Positions 1 to 8,554 of a stretch of 64,000 bases of DNA are shown here, one piece after another. The number at the start of each line of letters is the position of its first letter. Position 1 is the stretch's first letter. Source of the stretch: an uncultured Lachnospiraceae bacterium. GTDB taxonomy: Bacteria; Bacillota_A; Clostridia; Lachnospirales; Lachnospiraceae. Location of the stretch: NCBI GenBank assembly GCA_951801245.1, contig CATOMC010000012.1:6869-70868 (forward strand), written 5' to 3'. The notes under the pieces were generated by a model that worked only from the letters and a program-made list of their open reading frames with translations, ran no database searches and was not told where the DNA came from. A program made the position numbers and the translations under genes.

Positions 1-65
1 AAGTGAATATACAATTGAATTCAAGTAAAATTCAAGATAATATAAAAAAGCAAACAGAAAGAAGT

Positions 66-79
66 TGTAAACATTTATA
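66..79. promoter_or_regulatory. Candidate LacI-type operator upstream of the first sugar operon
   Basis: The sequence TGTAAACATTTATA is an imperfect inverted repeat (GTAAA-CA-TTTAT core) of the kind bound by LacI-family repressors. It lies 35 bp before the first gene of an operon whose last gene encodes a LacI regulator. The flanking 1-113 region is AT-rich, with repeated attcaag words and a possible -10 near 37-42, but no convincing -35. Assigning it to the regulator at 5352 is inference from position and shape. Confidence 0.35.
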
Positions 80-113
80 TTTTTCTTAAAAATAACAGGA
101 GTAAGTATACACA

Positions 114-1064
114 ATGAACAAAAATATTAAATCGTGCGCCCGATTGCTTGAGGAGTATAGGGAGAAAAAATCAAGTGTAAATTCAAGTGAAAAACTAGAA
201 TTCTTGTTGGGAGAAAATTTTCTTGCCAGGGATGGAAAGAAAAAAGATGTTTACAACATAACAGCGCCTTTTGTATGGGAAGGGAAAACACTTCTAGCCG
301 GCAGAGTGGAGGAGCGGGACAGCGAACACTCGGAAGTCGTTTTTTTTGAACAGGATCAAAAGTGCTGGGTACCGGTTCCGGGGGCGCCGGTATTTCCTTT
401 GCAGGATCCTTTTGTGACGAAAGTGGATGGTTGTCTGTTGGTGGGAGGTGTGGAAATATTTCCTGACAGACAGCATCCGGACAGATTGCATTGGAGAACG
501 GTTTTTTATAAAGGCAGAACACTGAATGACCTTGAGAGATTTGCAACAGGCCCTGATGGTATGAAAGATATCAGGCTGCTGCAGCTTGGGGATGGACGGA
601 TCTTAACGGCGGTCAGACCCCAGGGTGTTATTGGCGGACGGGGCAAAATCGGTTTTACAGTGATCGACAGTCTGGAAGAACTGACGGAAGAAAGATTACA
701 GAATGTTCCGGTGTTAGATGGACAATTTACAGACGAGGAATGGGGCGGATGCAATGAAATGCATCTTCTGCCGGACGGTAAAATCGGAGTGCTTTCTCAC
801 ATTGCCTGCTTTGACCAGGCGGGAAACAGGCATTATTATTCGACCTGCTTTACGTATGATGTGGATACGGGAGCGTATACGGCGATGGAGATGATTTCCG
901 AGAGAGCGGATTTTGCACCGGGAGAAAGTAAGCGGACGGATCTGGCAGATGTAATCTTTAGCGGCGGACTTGTCAGAAGAGATGACGGGAAAGCCAAGCT
1001 GTATTGCGGTGTAGGAGACGCAGAGGCTCACATGCGGATCATAGACGATCCGTTTGCAAAATAA
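114..1064 (+). CDS. DUF1861 (MTP-1-like) beta-propeller protein
   Basis: The 316-residue protein resembles the DUF1861 family, which belongs with the five-bladed beta-propeller glycoside-acting proteins (GH43/GH32/GH130-like fold). It has no signal peptide, so it is probably cytoplasmic. Recognisable stretches are the GRVEERDSEHSEVVFFE strand-turn near residue 63 and the C-terminal block SGGLVRRDDGKAKLYCGVGD, typical of a closing propeller blade. It is the first gene of an operon with an SBP, two permeases and a GH130 enzyme, so a role in processing the imported mannoside-like sugar is likely. The catalytic activity is not established from sequence. The start is ATG, with AGGAG about 12 nt upstream, a somewhat long spacing. 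Confidence 0.75.
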   Translation: MNKNIKSCARLLEEYREKKSSVNSSEKLEFLLGENFLARDGKKKDVYNITAPFVWEGKTLLAGRVEERDSEHSEVVFFEQDQKCWVPVPGAPVFPLQDPFVTKVDGCLLVGGVEIFPDRQHPDRLHWRTVFYKGRTLNDLERFATGPDGMKDIRLLQLGDGRILTAVRPQGVIGGRGKIGFTVIDSLEELTEERLQNVPVLDGQFTDEEWGGCNEMHLLPDGKIGVLSHIACFDQAGNRHYYSTCFTYDVDTGAYTAMEMISERADFAPGESKRTDLADVIFSGGLVRRDDGKAKLYCGVGDAEAHMRIIDDPFAK

Positions 1065-1103
1065 CAAAGAGAGATTATACAGCCGAATAGGAGGAAAAAG
1101 GAT

Positions 1104-2471
1104 ATGAAAAAGAAAATCGTAGCAATGTTGTTGACACTGTGTGCTGCAGCAGGCGTTTTGGCAGGTTGTGGAGGCAAGCAGGGCGGCGGTGTTCAGGTAG
1201 TTGACTTTTGGTCGGCGCCCAACCAGGCACAGTATGATTACTGGCTTGCAAAAGCGACGGCATTTAATGAGACGAAGACGGAAGTGAATGGCAAAGTGAT
1301 AGAAGTGCAGGTACAGCAGATGCCTGAGTCGCCTTCCTCAGAGGCGGGTATTCAGACAGCAATCTCTACCGGTACGGTTCCGGCTGTCTCCGAAAATATC
1401 AATACGGGTTTTGCGGCGACACTGGCTGAGTCCGGAGTTGTCTATGAACTTCAGGATGAAGACTGGTATCAGCAGATCGTAGCAAACAGGGCAATGGAGA
1501 CTGCCGTGGAAGGATGGAAAATAGACGGGAAACAGTATGTGATTCCGCTTTATATTAATCCTATGGCATTTCAGTGGAACGTAAAGGCACTGAGCGCACT
1601 CGGATTTGATGCGCCGCCCACAACCCAGGCTGAGTTTGAAGCCGTGATTCAGGCTTTTGCGGATGAGAGAGACGGCAAGATGCAGGAACTGGGCGTGACA
1701 CATACTTTCTACCGGCCGTCCCTACTCCGGGCAGACCAGTGGTGGGAGAGATGGTATGATTTTCAGATGGTTTACCAGTCCTACAACGGCGGCGGAAACT
1801 GGGTAGACGGCAATACACTGTCGTTAGATGCCGCAAATGTGAAGAAGGCATTTGAATTTATCGGTATTATGGGAAACAGTATTATGACAGGTGAGATCAC
1901 ACCCTTGTGGACATTGGATCAGGTGCCCATTTTGTTCAGCATCAACGCGCCATGGGAGATCAGCCAGTTGAAAGAGGCAGGCAAGGAATATGGCGTGGAT
2001 TATATCTATGGGCCGACAATTGTGGAGAAAGAAGGAGATACTGCTTACTCTTATGCGGACTCTAAAGGAATTGTATTTTATAAGCACGATAGTATCTCCC
2101 AGGATGAGCATGACGGTGCGGCAGCATTTATTTCATGGGTATATAATGCCGAAAACTCTGCCGAAGCGGATCTGGAATGGTTAAATGCCACCAGCATGAT
2201 GCCTGTCCGCGGTGATATTGCACAAAATGAAACATTCGCAGAAGTCATGAATGAACTGCCTGCATTAAAGGGACTTGCGGAGTATATTCCCAATGCGATT
2301 CCCAGCATGTCACACGCAAAAATGACAGAGATTCAGACGGCTCTGACGGAAGCGGGACTTGCGCCTTATATGGAAGAGGTATTAGCGGCAGAACCGATGA
2401 ATACGCCGGACGCTTCCAGCTATGTTGAAGCAGCGATGGCGGCAATGAAAACAGCAGGGGAACTAGAATAA
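1104..2471 (+). CDS. Sugar ABC transporter substrate-binding lipoprotein
   Basis: This 455-residue extracellular solute-binding protein has a lysine-rich N-terminus, a hydrophobic signal and a lipobox LAGC with the lipid-modified cysteine at residue 22, followed by a Gly/Gln linker. The body is a typical family-1 (MalE-like) binding protein beginning VVDFWSAPNQAQYDYW. It should sit on the outer face of the membrane and deliver an oligosaccharide to the two permeases that follow at 2494 and 3413. A strong GGAGG-type ribosome site precedes the ATG. No ATPase is encoded in the operon; Firmicute sugar importers of this class commonly share an MsmK-type ATPase encoded elsewhere. Substrate is inferred to be a manno-oligosaccharide from the GH130 neighbour. 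Confidence 0.9.
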   Translation: MKKKIVAMLLTLCAAAGVLAGCGGKQGGGVQVVDFWSAPNQAQYDYWLAKATAFNETKTEVNGKVIEVQVQQMPESPSSEAGIQTAISTGTVPAVSENINTGFAATLAESGVVYELQDEDWYQQIVANRAMETAVEGWKIDGKQYVIPLYINPMAFQWNVKALSALGFDAPPTTQAEFEAVIQAFADERDGKMQELGVTHTFYRPSLLRADQWWERWYDFQMVYQSYNGGGNWVDGNTLSLDAANVKKAFEFIGIMGNSIMTGEITPLWTLDQVPILFSINAPWEISQLKEAGKEYGVDYIYGPTIVEKEGDTAYSYADSKGIVFYKHDSISQDEHDGAAAFISWVYNAENSAEADLEWLNATSMMPVRGDIAQNETFAEVMNELPALKGLAEYIPNAIPSMSHAKMTEIQTALTEAGLAPYMEEVLAAEPMNTPDASSYVEAAMAAMKTAGELE

Positions 2472-2493
2472 TCGTAGAAAGGCGGGTGCCCAC

Positions 2494-3402
2494 ATGAAAG
2501 GATTTCACCATAAACAAACAACCGGGAAACGGCAGGAGAGTATACTTGGGTGGATTTTCTGCTCCCCGTATCTGTCCTTTTCATTCATTTTCTTTTTGTT
2601 ACCTCTTATGTGGGCATTCTGGCTTTCCACAATGGACTGGAACCTGATGTCGGACGATAAGAGATTTGTAGGGATCGACAATTTTGTCGGGTTGTTTCAG
2701 GACAATAAGGTGCAGGCGGCATTCATAAATTCGTATCGTTATCTGCTGCCCATCGTTATTCTCTGCTTTGTATTCGGACTGATCATCGCGCTGCTGGTCT
2801 CGCAGCTTCCGGAGAAAATCAAAGGCTTCACGGCGGTACTGTTTTTTATCCCGTACCTGACATCCGGTGTGGCGACTTCGGTGGTGGTAAAATATCTGTT
2901 TGCCTACAACTCGATTCTCAGTACCTTCCTGCGGGAAAAACACGGGATTGATGTGAACTGGCTTCAGGATAAAAAAGCGGCTTTTGTGATCATGGTCATT
3001 TTGGTGGTGTGGAAAATGTCAGGGTATTATGCCTTATTTATCCTGTCTGCCATCGAGGGAATTGCCGAGGATGTGAACGAAGCCTGTGCACTGGACGGGT
3101 CAAACGGCCTGCACAAGCTGTTTCATGTGACGCTGCCGATGATCACGCCGACGCTTACGACGGTGATCGTGCTGGCTACCGGACTGGCTTTCGGGATCTA
3201 TACGGAGCCATACCTTTTGACCGGAGGAGGTCCCAATCTGGCCACCACCACATGGCAGCTTGAGATTTATAATGCTTCGTTTACCAGGTACCAGTCAGGT
3301 TATGCGGCGGCGATGGCGATTCTGAATGCCATACAGATTTTTGTTACCTTAAGGATTATCAATGTTGTGATGGACCGCTTCAACAAAAGATTCGGTTGGT
3401 AA
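2494..3402 (+). CDS. Sugar ABC transporter permease (UgpA/MalF type)
   Basis: The 302-residue membrane protein has about six transmembrane segments; the first (residues ~22-42) follows a charged N-terminus. The cytoplasmic EAA loop is visible as EACALDGSNGLHKLFHVTLP, matching the consensus EAA...DG.........LP that docks onto the ATPase. It pairs with the permease at 3413 to form the translocation pore for the lipoprotein encoded just upstream. Translation start is the ATG at 2494, preceded by a G-rich ribosome site; spacing to the previous stop is 22 nt. Confidence 0.9.
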   Translation: MKGFHHKQTTGKRQESILGWIFCSPYLSFSFIFFLLPLMWAFWLSTMDWNLMSDDKRFVGIDNFVGLFQDNKVQAAFINSYRYLLPIVILCFVFGLIIALLVSQLPEKIKGFTAVLFFIPYLTSGVATSVVVKYLFAYNSILSTFLREKHGIDVNWLQDKKAAFVIMVILVVWKMSGYYALFILSAIEGIAEDVNEACALDGSNGLHKLFHVTLPMITPTLTTVIVLATGLAFGIYTEPYLLTGGGPNLATTTWQLEIYNASFTRYQSGYAAAMAILNAIQIFVTLRIINVVMDRFNKRFGW

Positions 3403-3412
3403 GGAGGCCAGT

Positions 3413-4240
3413 ATGAAGAAAAAGAAGACTGTCAGGACAGCGGCGGCAACTGTGTGTACGATGATACTGCTGATGATTTCGCTGTTTCCATTTTATTATA
3501 TGGTCGTCCAGTCGATCCTTCCCTGGGACAGGATCGACAAGGAAGTGCTGCCTGTGGGATTTACGTTAAGAAGTTATGAATACCTGATGGGAACAGGCGG
3601 GGCAGGGAAAACCTATATCTGGATACGGGCATTATTTAATTCCCTGATCGTGTCGCTGCCAACGGCGGTGATCTCCGTGGTGTGCGGTCTTTTGATCGGT
3701 TACGCGGTGACCAAACTGTCGCGGTTTAACGGGAAAAAACTGATCATGGATTCCCTTTTGTTCCAGATGTTTTTCCCGGCCATCATACTGCTCGTGCCGA
3801 AATTCATGATTTCCAAGAGTATGTCCAACAGCTATTTAGGCATGATTCTCCCGTTGTCGGTGTCCACCTGGGCGATCTTTATGTATATCAATTATTTCAG
3901 GACACTGCCGGATGCCGTGTTTGAAGCGGCGAAGATTGACGGCGCAGGGCCGCTTGTGATCATTAGTAAAATTGCATTTCCTACGACAAAGTCCATTACG
4001 ACTATCGTCTTTTTGTCCATTTTTATGGGAAGATGGTCGGAACTGATGTGGGATATGCTGATATCGCCAAAGATCGAAATGCAGACGCTGAATGTGCTGA
4101 TCTCTACGCAGTTTAAGCCTATGGGCAACTATCCCGGGCCGATGTACGCTGCCTCTGTCATTTTGACTGTGCCGATCATCGTATTGTTCCTGTGCTTCTC
4201 CAAGTATTTTAAGGAAGGAATCAGTTTTATGCTGAAATAG
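3413..4240 (+). CDS. Sugar ABC transporter permease (UgpE/MalG type)
   Basis: The 275-residue inner-membrane permease has about six transmembrane helices and an EAA loop reading FEAAKIDGAGPLVIISKIAFP (consensus spacing retained). It is the second half of the heterodimeric pore. Only 10 nt separate it from the previous stop, and the gene has a strong AAGGAGG site, so it is co-translated with the upstream permease. It is followed after 8 nt by the GH130 gene, tying import directly to breakdown. Confidence 0.9.
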   Translation: MKKKKTVRTAAATVCTMILLMISLFPFYYMVVQSILPWDRIDKEVLPVGFTLRSYEYLMGTGGAGKTYIWIRALFNSLIVSLPTAVISVVCGLLIGYAVTKLSRFNGKKLIMDSLLFQMFFPAIILLVPKFMISKSMSNSYLGMILPLSVSTWAIFMYINYFRTLPDAVFEAAKIDGAGPLVIISKIAFPTTKSITTIVFLSIFMGRWSELMWDMLISPKIEMQTLNVLISTQFKPMGNYPGPMYAASVILTVPIIVLFLCFSKYFKEGISFMLK

Positions 4241-4248
4241 GTACTTTT

Positions 4249-5322
4249 ATGGTTAAAAGATGTGAATATAATCCTCTGCTGACACCGGCGGATGTACGTC
4301 CCAGCGACCCCCGTTTTCAGGTAGACGGCATTTTCAACTGCGGGGTCGCGCAGTATCAGGGGGAAATTATCCTTCTGTGCCGGGTTGCGGAATCGGTCAA
4401 GCAGACGGATGCTAATAAGATTGAAATTCCCATTGTGGTAAATGAGGACGGAAAAGATGTGATAAAAACCGTCATCTATGATAAAATAAAACAGCCGGAA
4501 TTTGATTATTCGGACAGCCGGTCTGTCTTTAAAGTGGGAGCAGGCGGAAGGAAGATGACCGCAAACCTCACCTCCCTGTCTCATCTGCGGGTAGCCAGAT
4601 CTAAGGACGGCGTCCACTTTACAGTGGATGAAAAACCCAGTATTATGCCCGTTGCATCCGAGGAATCATGGGGGATGGAAGATCCCCGGATCACGCAGAT
4701 AGGAGAGACTTACTATATCAACTATTCGGCCGTGACACAAAACGGTGTATGTGTGTCGCTGATGAGGACGCAGGACTTTCAGACGTATGAAAGAATGGGC
4801 ATTATTTTCGGCCCCGAAAATAAGGACGTAGCCATATTCCCCGAAAAGATTGGCGGAGAGTATGTGGCCTTTAACCGTCCGGTGCCTTACGGGATCGGAT
4901 GCCCGGCCATGTGGCTTGCCAAGTCTCCGGACCTGCTTCACTGGGGCGCACAGAAGCTGTTTATGGCAACCTCTGAGAAAGGAAGATGGGATGAAGGCCG
5001 GGTTGGAGGAGGAGCCGTGCCGTTAAAAACGGAAAAAGGCTGGCTTGTCATCTATCATGCGGCGGATGCAGCAGACAGATATTGCCTGGGTATCTATCTG
5101 CTTGATCTCGAACACCCGGAGCGGATCGTGGGAAGTATGCAGGTTCCCTTTATGGAACCCCAGGAGGATTATGAGAAAGAGGGGTTCTTCGGCAATGTAG
5201 TATTTACCTGCGGCGCCTTATTACAAGAGGATACGGTGGTTATCTATTACGGGGCGGCTGACGATAAAATATGTAGAGCCGATATAAAATTAGATGACGT
5301 ATATAGAATGCTGAATGTGTGA
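4249..5322 (+). CDS. GH130 family glycoside phosphorylase (mannoside-type)
   Basis: This 357-residue cytoplasmic enzyme is of the GH130 family, which contains inverting phosphorylases (and some hydrolases) acting on beta-mannosides and releasing mannose 1-phosphate. Visible family features are the EDPR motif containing the probable catalytic aspartate at D145 (WGMEDPRITQIG), the propeller strand pattern, and the terminal YYGAADDKICRADI blade. It follows the transporter genes with only 8 nt spacing and a weak ribosome site. It differs markedly from the second GH130 at 47755 (333 aa, YDPR form), so the two probably act on different linkages. Exact subfamily and substrate cannot be fixed by reading alone. 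Confidence 0.85.
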   Translation: MVKRCEYNPLLTPADVRPSDPRFQVDGIFNCGVAQYQGEIILLCRVAESVKQTDANKIEIPIVVNEDGKDVIKTVIYDKIKQPEFDYSDSRSVFKVGAGGRKMTANLTSLSHLRVARSKDGVHFTVDEKPSIMPVASEESWGMEDPRITQIGETYYINYSAVTQNGVCVSLMRTQDFQTYERMGIIFGPENKDVAIFPEKIGGEYVAFNRPVPYGIGCPAMWLAKSPDLLHWGAQKLFMATSEKGRWDEGRVGGGAVPLKTEKGWLVIYHAADAADRYCLGIYLLDLEHPERIVGSMQVPFMEPQEDYEKEGFFGNVVFTCGALLQEDTVVIYYGAADDKICRADIKLDDVYRMLNV

Positions 5323-5351
5323 CGGACAATTTACACAGGACATAGGGGGAC

Positions 5352-6425
5352 ATGCATTTGGAAAAGAAAGTGACGATGAAACAATTGGCGGATACGCTTG
5401 GCATTTCGATCAATGCGGTCTCCCTTGCGCTGAATAACCGGGAAGGGGTGAGCGAGAAGACAAGGAGACAGATCTTGCAGCTTGCCAATGAGACGGGTTA
5501 TCTGGAACAGACGAACCGGTATAACAAAGCTTTTTCCAGCAAAAATATATGCGTGCTGATGCGCAAGATTTATTTTCAGGATATGCACTTTTATTCCAGA
5601 GTGGTCTATGGTATTGAGAGCCAGGCAGACCGGATGGGATATGATATCATCATCCAGTTTACGGATGATGAAGTGACGGTCCCTTCCTGTGTGGAAAATC
5701 AGAAAGTGGCAGGGATCATTATTGTCGGATTTGTTGAAAAGGACAGAATAGAGGCTCTTAACGCATATGGCATTCCCATAGTGGTGGTGGATAGTACTAC
5801 TTACGGTTATCGGGTGGACAGTGTCCAGTCCGATAACCGCAGCGGTGCTTTTTTTGCCGTACATCAATTGATCAGGAATGGATATCGTAAGATCGGATTT
5901 TTTGGCGATCTGGATTATTCTCTTAGTATCAAAGAGCGTTTTTTCGGCTATGTGGAAGCGATGGCGGGGATTATGTCGGACGGGGCCATGCAGACGGCTT
6001 TGCTGGAATGCATGAAATACTCGCTGTTAAAAAATATTGAACAGTATGTACTTGACAAAAATGTGGAGGCGATCACGGAACTTCTGCAGACGGTGGAAGA
6101 GATGCCGGAAGTTTTTATGTGTTCGAATGACAGGGCGGCCATACTGCTCATGAATGCACTCAGGGTGCGTGGATACCGGATTCCGGAAGACATCGGGATC
6201 ATAGGATTTGACGATATGGAAGTCAGTACCATGGTGGTGCCGAGACTGACGACGGTGCATATTGCGAAGAAAAATATGGGAATGAAAGCCGTGCAGACAC
6301 TGCAATGGAGACTTCAGAACCGGAAAGCGAAGCAGGAGAAGATCATCCTGCCGGTGGAGATGGTGATCAGGGAGTCTGTTTTGCTGTCTGACGAGGCGCC
6401 TTTCTATGAAAAGAAAAGAGGATGA
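5352..6425 (+). CDS. LacI-family transcriptional regulator
   Basis: The 357-residue protein has an N-terminal LacI helix-turn-helix (KVTMKQLADTLGISINAVSLALNN, residues ~5-28) and a periplasmic-binding-like effector domain ending in the typical IGIIGFDDMEVS...PRLTTVHI pattern. It is the last gene of the sugar operon and probably represses that operon, with the bound sugar as inducer; a candidate operator lies at 66-79. The start ATG at 5352 has AGGGGG just upstream. Its TGA overlaps the ATG of the following response regulator (ATGA at 6422-6425), an unusual coupling of a sugar regulator to a peptide-sensing system. Confidence 0.9.
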   Translation: MHLEKKVTMKQLADTLGISINAVSLALNNREGVSEKTRRQILQLANETGYLEQTNRYNKAFSSKNICVLMRKIYFQDMHFYSRVVYGIESQADRMGYDIIIQFTDDEVTVPSCVENQKVAGIIIVGFVEKDRIEALNAYGIPIVVVDSTTYGYRVDSVQSDNRSGAFFAVHQLIRNGYRKIGFFGDLDYSLSIKERFFGYVEAMAGIMSDGAMQTALLECMKYSLLKNIEQYVLDKNVEAITELLQTVEEMPEVFMCSNDRAAILLMNALRVRGYRIPEDIGIIGFDDMEVSTMVVPRLTTVHIAKKNMGMKAVQTLQWRLQNRKAKQEKIILPVEMVIRESVLLSDEAPFYEKKRG

Positions 6426-7102
6426 CAATGTACAGAATATTCGTGGTAGAGGATGATGCGGTCATTGCGGGGCAGATTGTGAAATATCTGGGGAAATGGG
6501 GCTATGAAGTGGAGGCTGTCCAAGACTTTGCGGATGTGATGGGACAGTTTGCGGCTTTCGAGCCACAGCTTGTGCTTATGGACATCGGCCTGCCCTTTTA
6601 TAATGGTTATTACTGGTGTAGTGAGATCCGTAAGGTCTCCCAGGTGCCGATCATCTTTATCTCCTCTGCGTCAGACAATATGAATGTGGTGATGGCGGTC
6701 AATATGGGCGGCGATGATTTTGTGGTGAAGCCTTTTGATCTGGAGATTTTACAGGCCAAGATACAAGCGCTTCTTCGAAGAACCTATGCCTTCACCTCGC
6801 CGGGCACAGTGATCGAATATCGGGGTGTTCTGTTGAATATGACAGATATGTCACTTTCCTGTAACGGCTCCCGGATAGAACTGACGAAGAATGAGTTTCG
6901 CATTTTACAGACTCTTTTCGAGGCGGCAGGCGGTGTGGTCAGCCGGGATATGCTGATGAAACGGCTGTGGGATGACGAATGCTTTGTGGATGACAATACC
7001 CTTACGGTCAATATGAACCGGCTGCGTAAGCGGCTTGCGGAGATTGGGCTTTCTGACTTTGTCAGGACGAAGAAGGGTGTGGGGTATTTGCTGCAGGAGT
7101 GA
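6422..7102 (+). CDS. OmpR-family response regulator (BceR-like)
   Basis: The 226-residue regulator has a receiver domain with acidic pocket ED at the N-terminus, phospho-acceptor D54 (LVLMDIGLP) and the later K of FVVKPFD, plus a C-terminal winged helix (FRILQTLFEAAGGVVSRDMLMKRLWDD...VNMNRLRKRL). Order and type match BceRS-AB modules that sense cell-wall-active peptides and induce their own ABC detoxifier. An inverted repeat resembling a BceR site precedes the ABC genes at 8450. The start at 6422 overlaps the stop of the LacI gene; a second ATG at 6428 is possible. The cognate kinase is at 7405, separated by a PIN fragment. Confidence 0.9.
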   Translation: MTMYRIFVVEDDAVIAGQIVKYLGKWGYEVEAVQDFADVMGQFAAFEPQLVLMDIGLPFYNGYYWCSEIRKVSQVPIIFISSASDNMNVVMAVNMGGDDFVVKPFDLEILQAKIQALLRRTYAFTSPGTVIEYRGVLLNMTDMSLSCNGSRIELTKNEFRILQTLFEAAGGVVSRDMLMKRLWDDECFVDDNTLTVNMNRLRKRLAEIGLSDFVRTKKGVGYLLQE

Positions 7103-7123
7103 TGTTTTTAGAAACTGCGGTTT

Positions 7124-7393
7124 GTGACGGACAGTAAATTTCCGGCAACAAAAAAGTCTATTGACAGGTTCTTCCTTGAACTTCCTTTTGAGTTGGTTTA
7201 TACATCGAAAGCACTGGATGTGAATGAGTTTCCCCAAATGCGTGATATAAAAGACTCGCCGATATTAGCAACAATGATTATGGAGGGGATTGACGTATTT
7301 GTGACTGGGGATAAAGATTTTCCGGTTTTGGATGTGGAAATGCCGGATATTGTTACGATGACAGAATTTTTAGAACAATATTTAAGAAGATGA
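7124..7393 (+). pseudogene. N-terminally truncated PIN-domain (PIN_3) toxin remnant
   Basis: The 89-codon reading frame starts only at a GTG without a good ribosome site. Its C-terminal half carries the PIN_3 signature RDIKDSPILATMIMEG followed by FVTGDKDF, which holds the distal acidic residues of the nuclease site. A normal PIN_3 protein is about 130-140 residues and begins with a beta strand ending in a catalytic Asp (DTN); that half is missing, and an in-frame TAG lies at 7109-7111. It sits between a response regulator and its kinase with no antitoxin beside it. It is probably a decayed fragment, although a short expressed protein cannot be excluded. Its TGA overlaps a possible upstream ATG (7390) of the kinase. 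Confidence 0.65.
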
Positions 7394-7404
7394 GAACAGG
7401 TATC

Positions 7405-8457
7405 ATGAATAAAACAATCTATATGCCGGCGGCATATCTGCGGGAGCGGATTGTTCCGGTTTGTTTCTATGTTGTGGAAGCCTTTGTCTTTATGATGATA
7501 GCCGCGCTGTATGGCTATGAGGGCGTGTTTGCAAATATGACTTATGCGTTGGGGCTTGCGGCTTTTTTGGGGAGCTGTTATCTGGTATGGGATTATGTAA
7601 AGTACCGGGAAAAGTACAGGACATTGTCCAAACTTCTTGTGGCAGAGGAAAGAAGCGGCGGCCTGCCCCAGACCTTATCTTCTATGGAGCGGGCTTATCA
7701 GCAGATCATCGAGGCGCAGGAGAAAGAAAAGAAGGCGCTGATCACGAAGCTGGATGAGAAGCAGCAGAATATGGCGGATTACTATACGATGTGGACGCAC
7801 CAGATCAAGGTACCGCTTGCGGCCATGGATCTTCTTTTGCAGGATGAATACGAAGATGTGGATGCTGATGTGGGCTGTCTGGCGCGCAGGCAGCTTCGGG
7901 AAGAGGTTTTTAAGACGGGACAGTATGTGGATATGGCCCTTCATTATGCCAGAATGGAAAGTATTTCTGCGGACCTTTCGTTTGCCAGAATGGATGTGGA
8001 TGAACTGGTAAAGGGAGCGCTGAAAAAGTATTGGATTCTCTTTAGCGGGGCAGGGCTTCAACTACACCTGGAAGAGTGCCATGCCCGGGTGGTCACGGAC
8101 GGCAAGTGGTTTTCTTTTGTCATAGAGCAGGTTTTGTCCAATGCGGTCAAATATACAAAAACAGGTGTTATTTCTATTTATGGGGCAGATGAGAAGGGGA
8201 ATCATAGGACAGAGGACTGCAGTTGTCTGGTGATCGAAGATACGGGGATTGGCATTGACAAGAGCGACCTGCCAAGAATCTTTGAGCGGGGCTTTACCGG
8301 CTATAACGGCCGTATGGAGCATAAATCGACGGGAATCGGGCTGTATCTGTGCAGACAGATCATGGACAGGCTTGGACTGTCTATCCACGTAGAGTCGAAA
8401 CGCAATGAGGGCACGAAGGTATATCTTGGCATTGAACAGAAGCAAATCCTTACATAA
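7405..8457 (+). CDS. BceS-like sensor histidine kinase
   Basis: This compact intramembrane-sensing kinase has two N-terminal transmembrane helices (about residues 15-37 and 45-63) with almost no extracellular loop, a short linker, the H-box MWTHQIKVPLAAMD (His132 from this start) and a HATPase domain with N-box EQVLSNAVKYT, DTGIGI and GIGLYLC motifs. Such kinases do not bind the peptide themselves but read the state of the partner ABC transporter, here 8555/9328. The start at 7405 is preferred because an AGG lies just upstream; an in-frame ATG at 7390 overlaps the PIN remnant stop. The stop codon lies inside the putative BceR box for the next genes. Confidence 0.9.
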   Translation: MNKTIYMPAAYLRERIVPVCFYVVEAFVFMMIAALYGYEGVFANMTYALGLAAFLGSCYLVWDYVKYREKYRTLSKLLVAEERSGGLPQTLSSMERAYQQIIEAQEKEKKALITKLDEKQQNMADYYTMWTHQIKVPLAAMDLLLQDEYEDVDADVGCLARRQLREEVFKTGQYVDMALHYARMESISADLSFARMDVDELVKGALKKYWILFSGAGLQLHLEECHARVVTDGKWFSFVIEQVLSNAVKYTKTGVISIYGADEKGNHRTEDCSCLVIEDTGIGIDKSDLPRIFERGFTGYNGRMEHKSTGIGLYLCRQIMDRLGLSIHVESKRNEGTKVYLGIEQKQILT

Positions 8458-8522
8458 ATGTAAGTTACGGGAAGGAAATGTAAGTCAAATACATGGCAGA
8501 GCATTTCCTTTTTGTTTATGAT
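8450..8522 (+). promoter_or_regulatory. BceR-type operator and promoter for the ABC pair
   Basis: TTACA-TAAA-TGTAA at 8450-8463 is a perfect 5-4-5 inverted repeat matching the TNACA-N4-TGTAA form described for BceR-like regulators. A further TGTAA half-site lies at 8479-8483, within a repeated AAATGTAAGT word (8456 and 8476, exactly 20 bp apart). A -10-like TATGAT is at 8517-8522 with no good -35, consistent with activator dependence. The box overlaps the kinase stop codon, so the regulator would act from within the end of its own operon. Confidence 0.6.
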
Positions 8523-8554
8523 ATAGGCAGTTCAATTTGATAAGGAGGGCAGCC

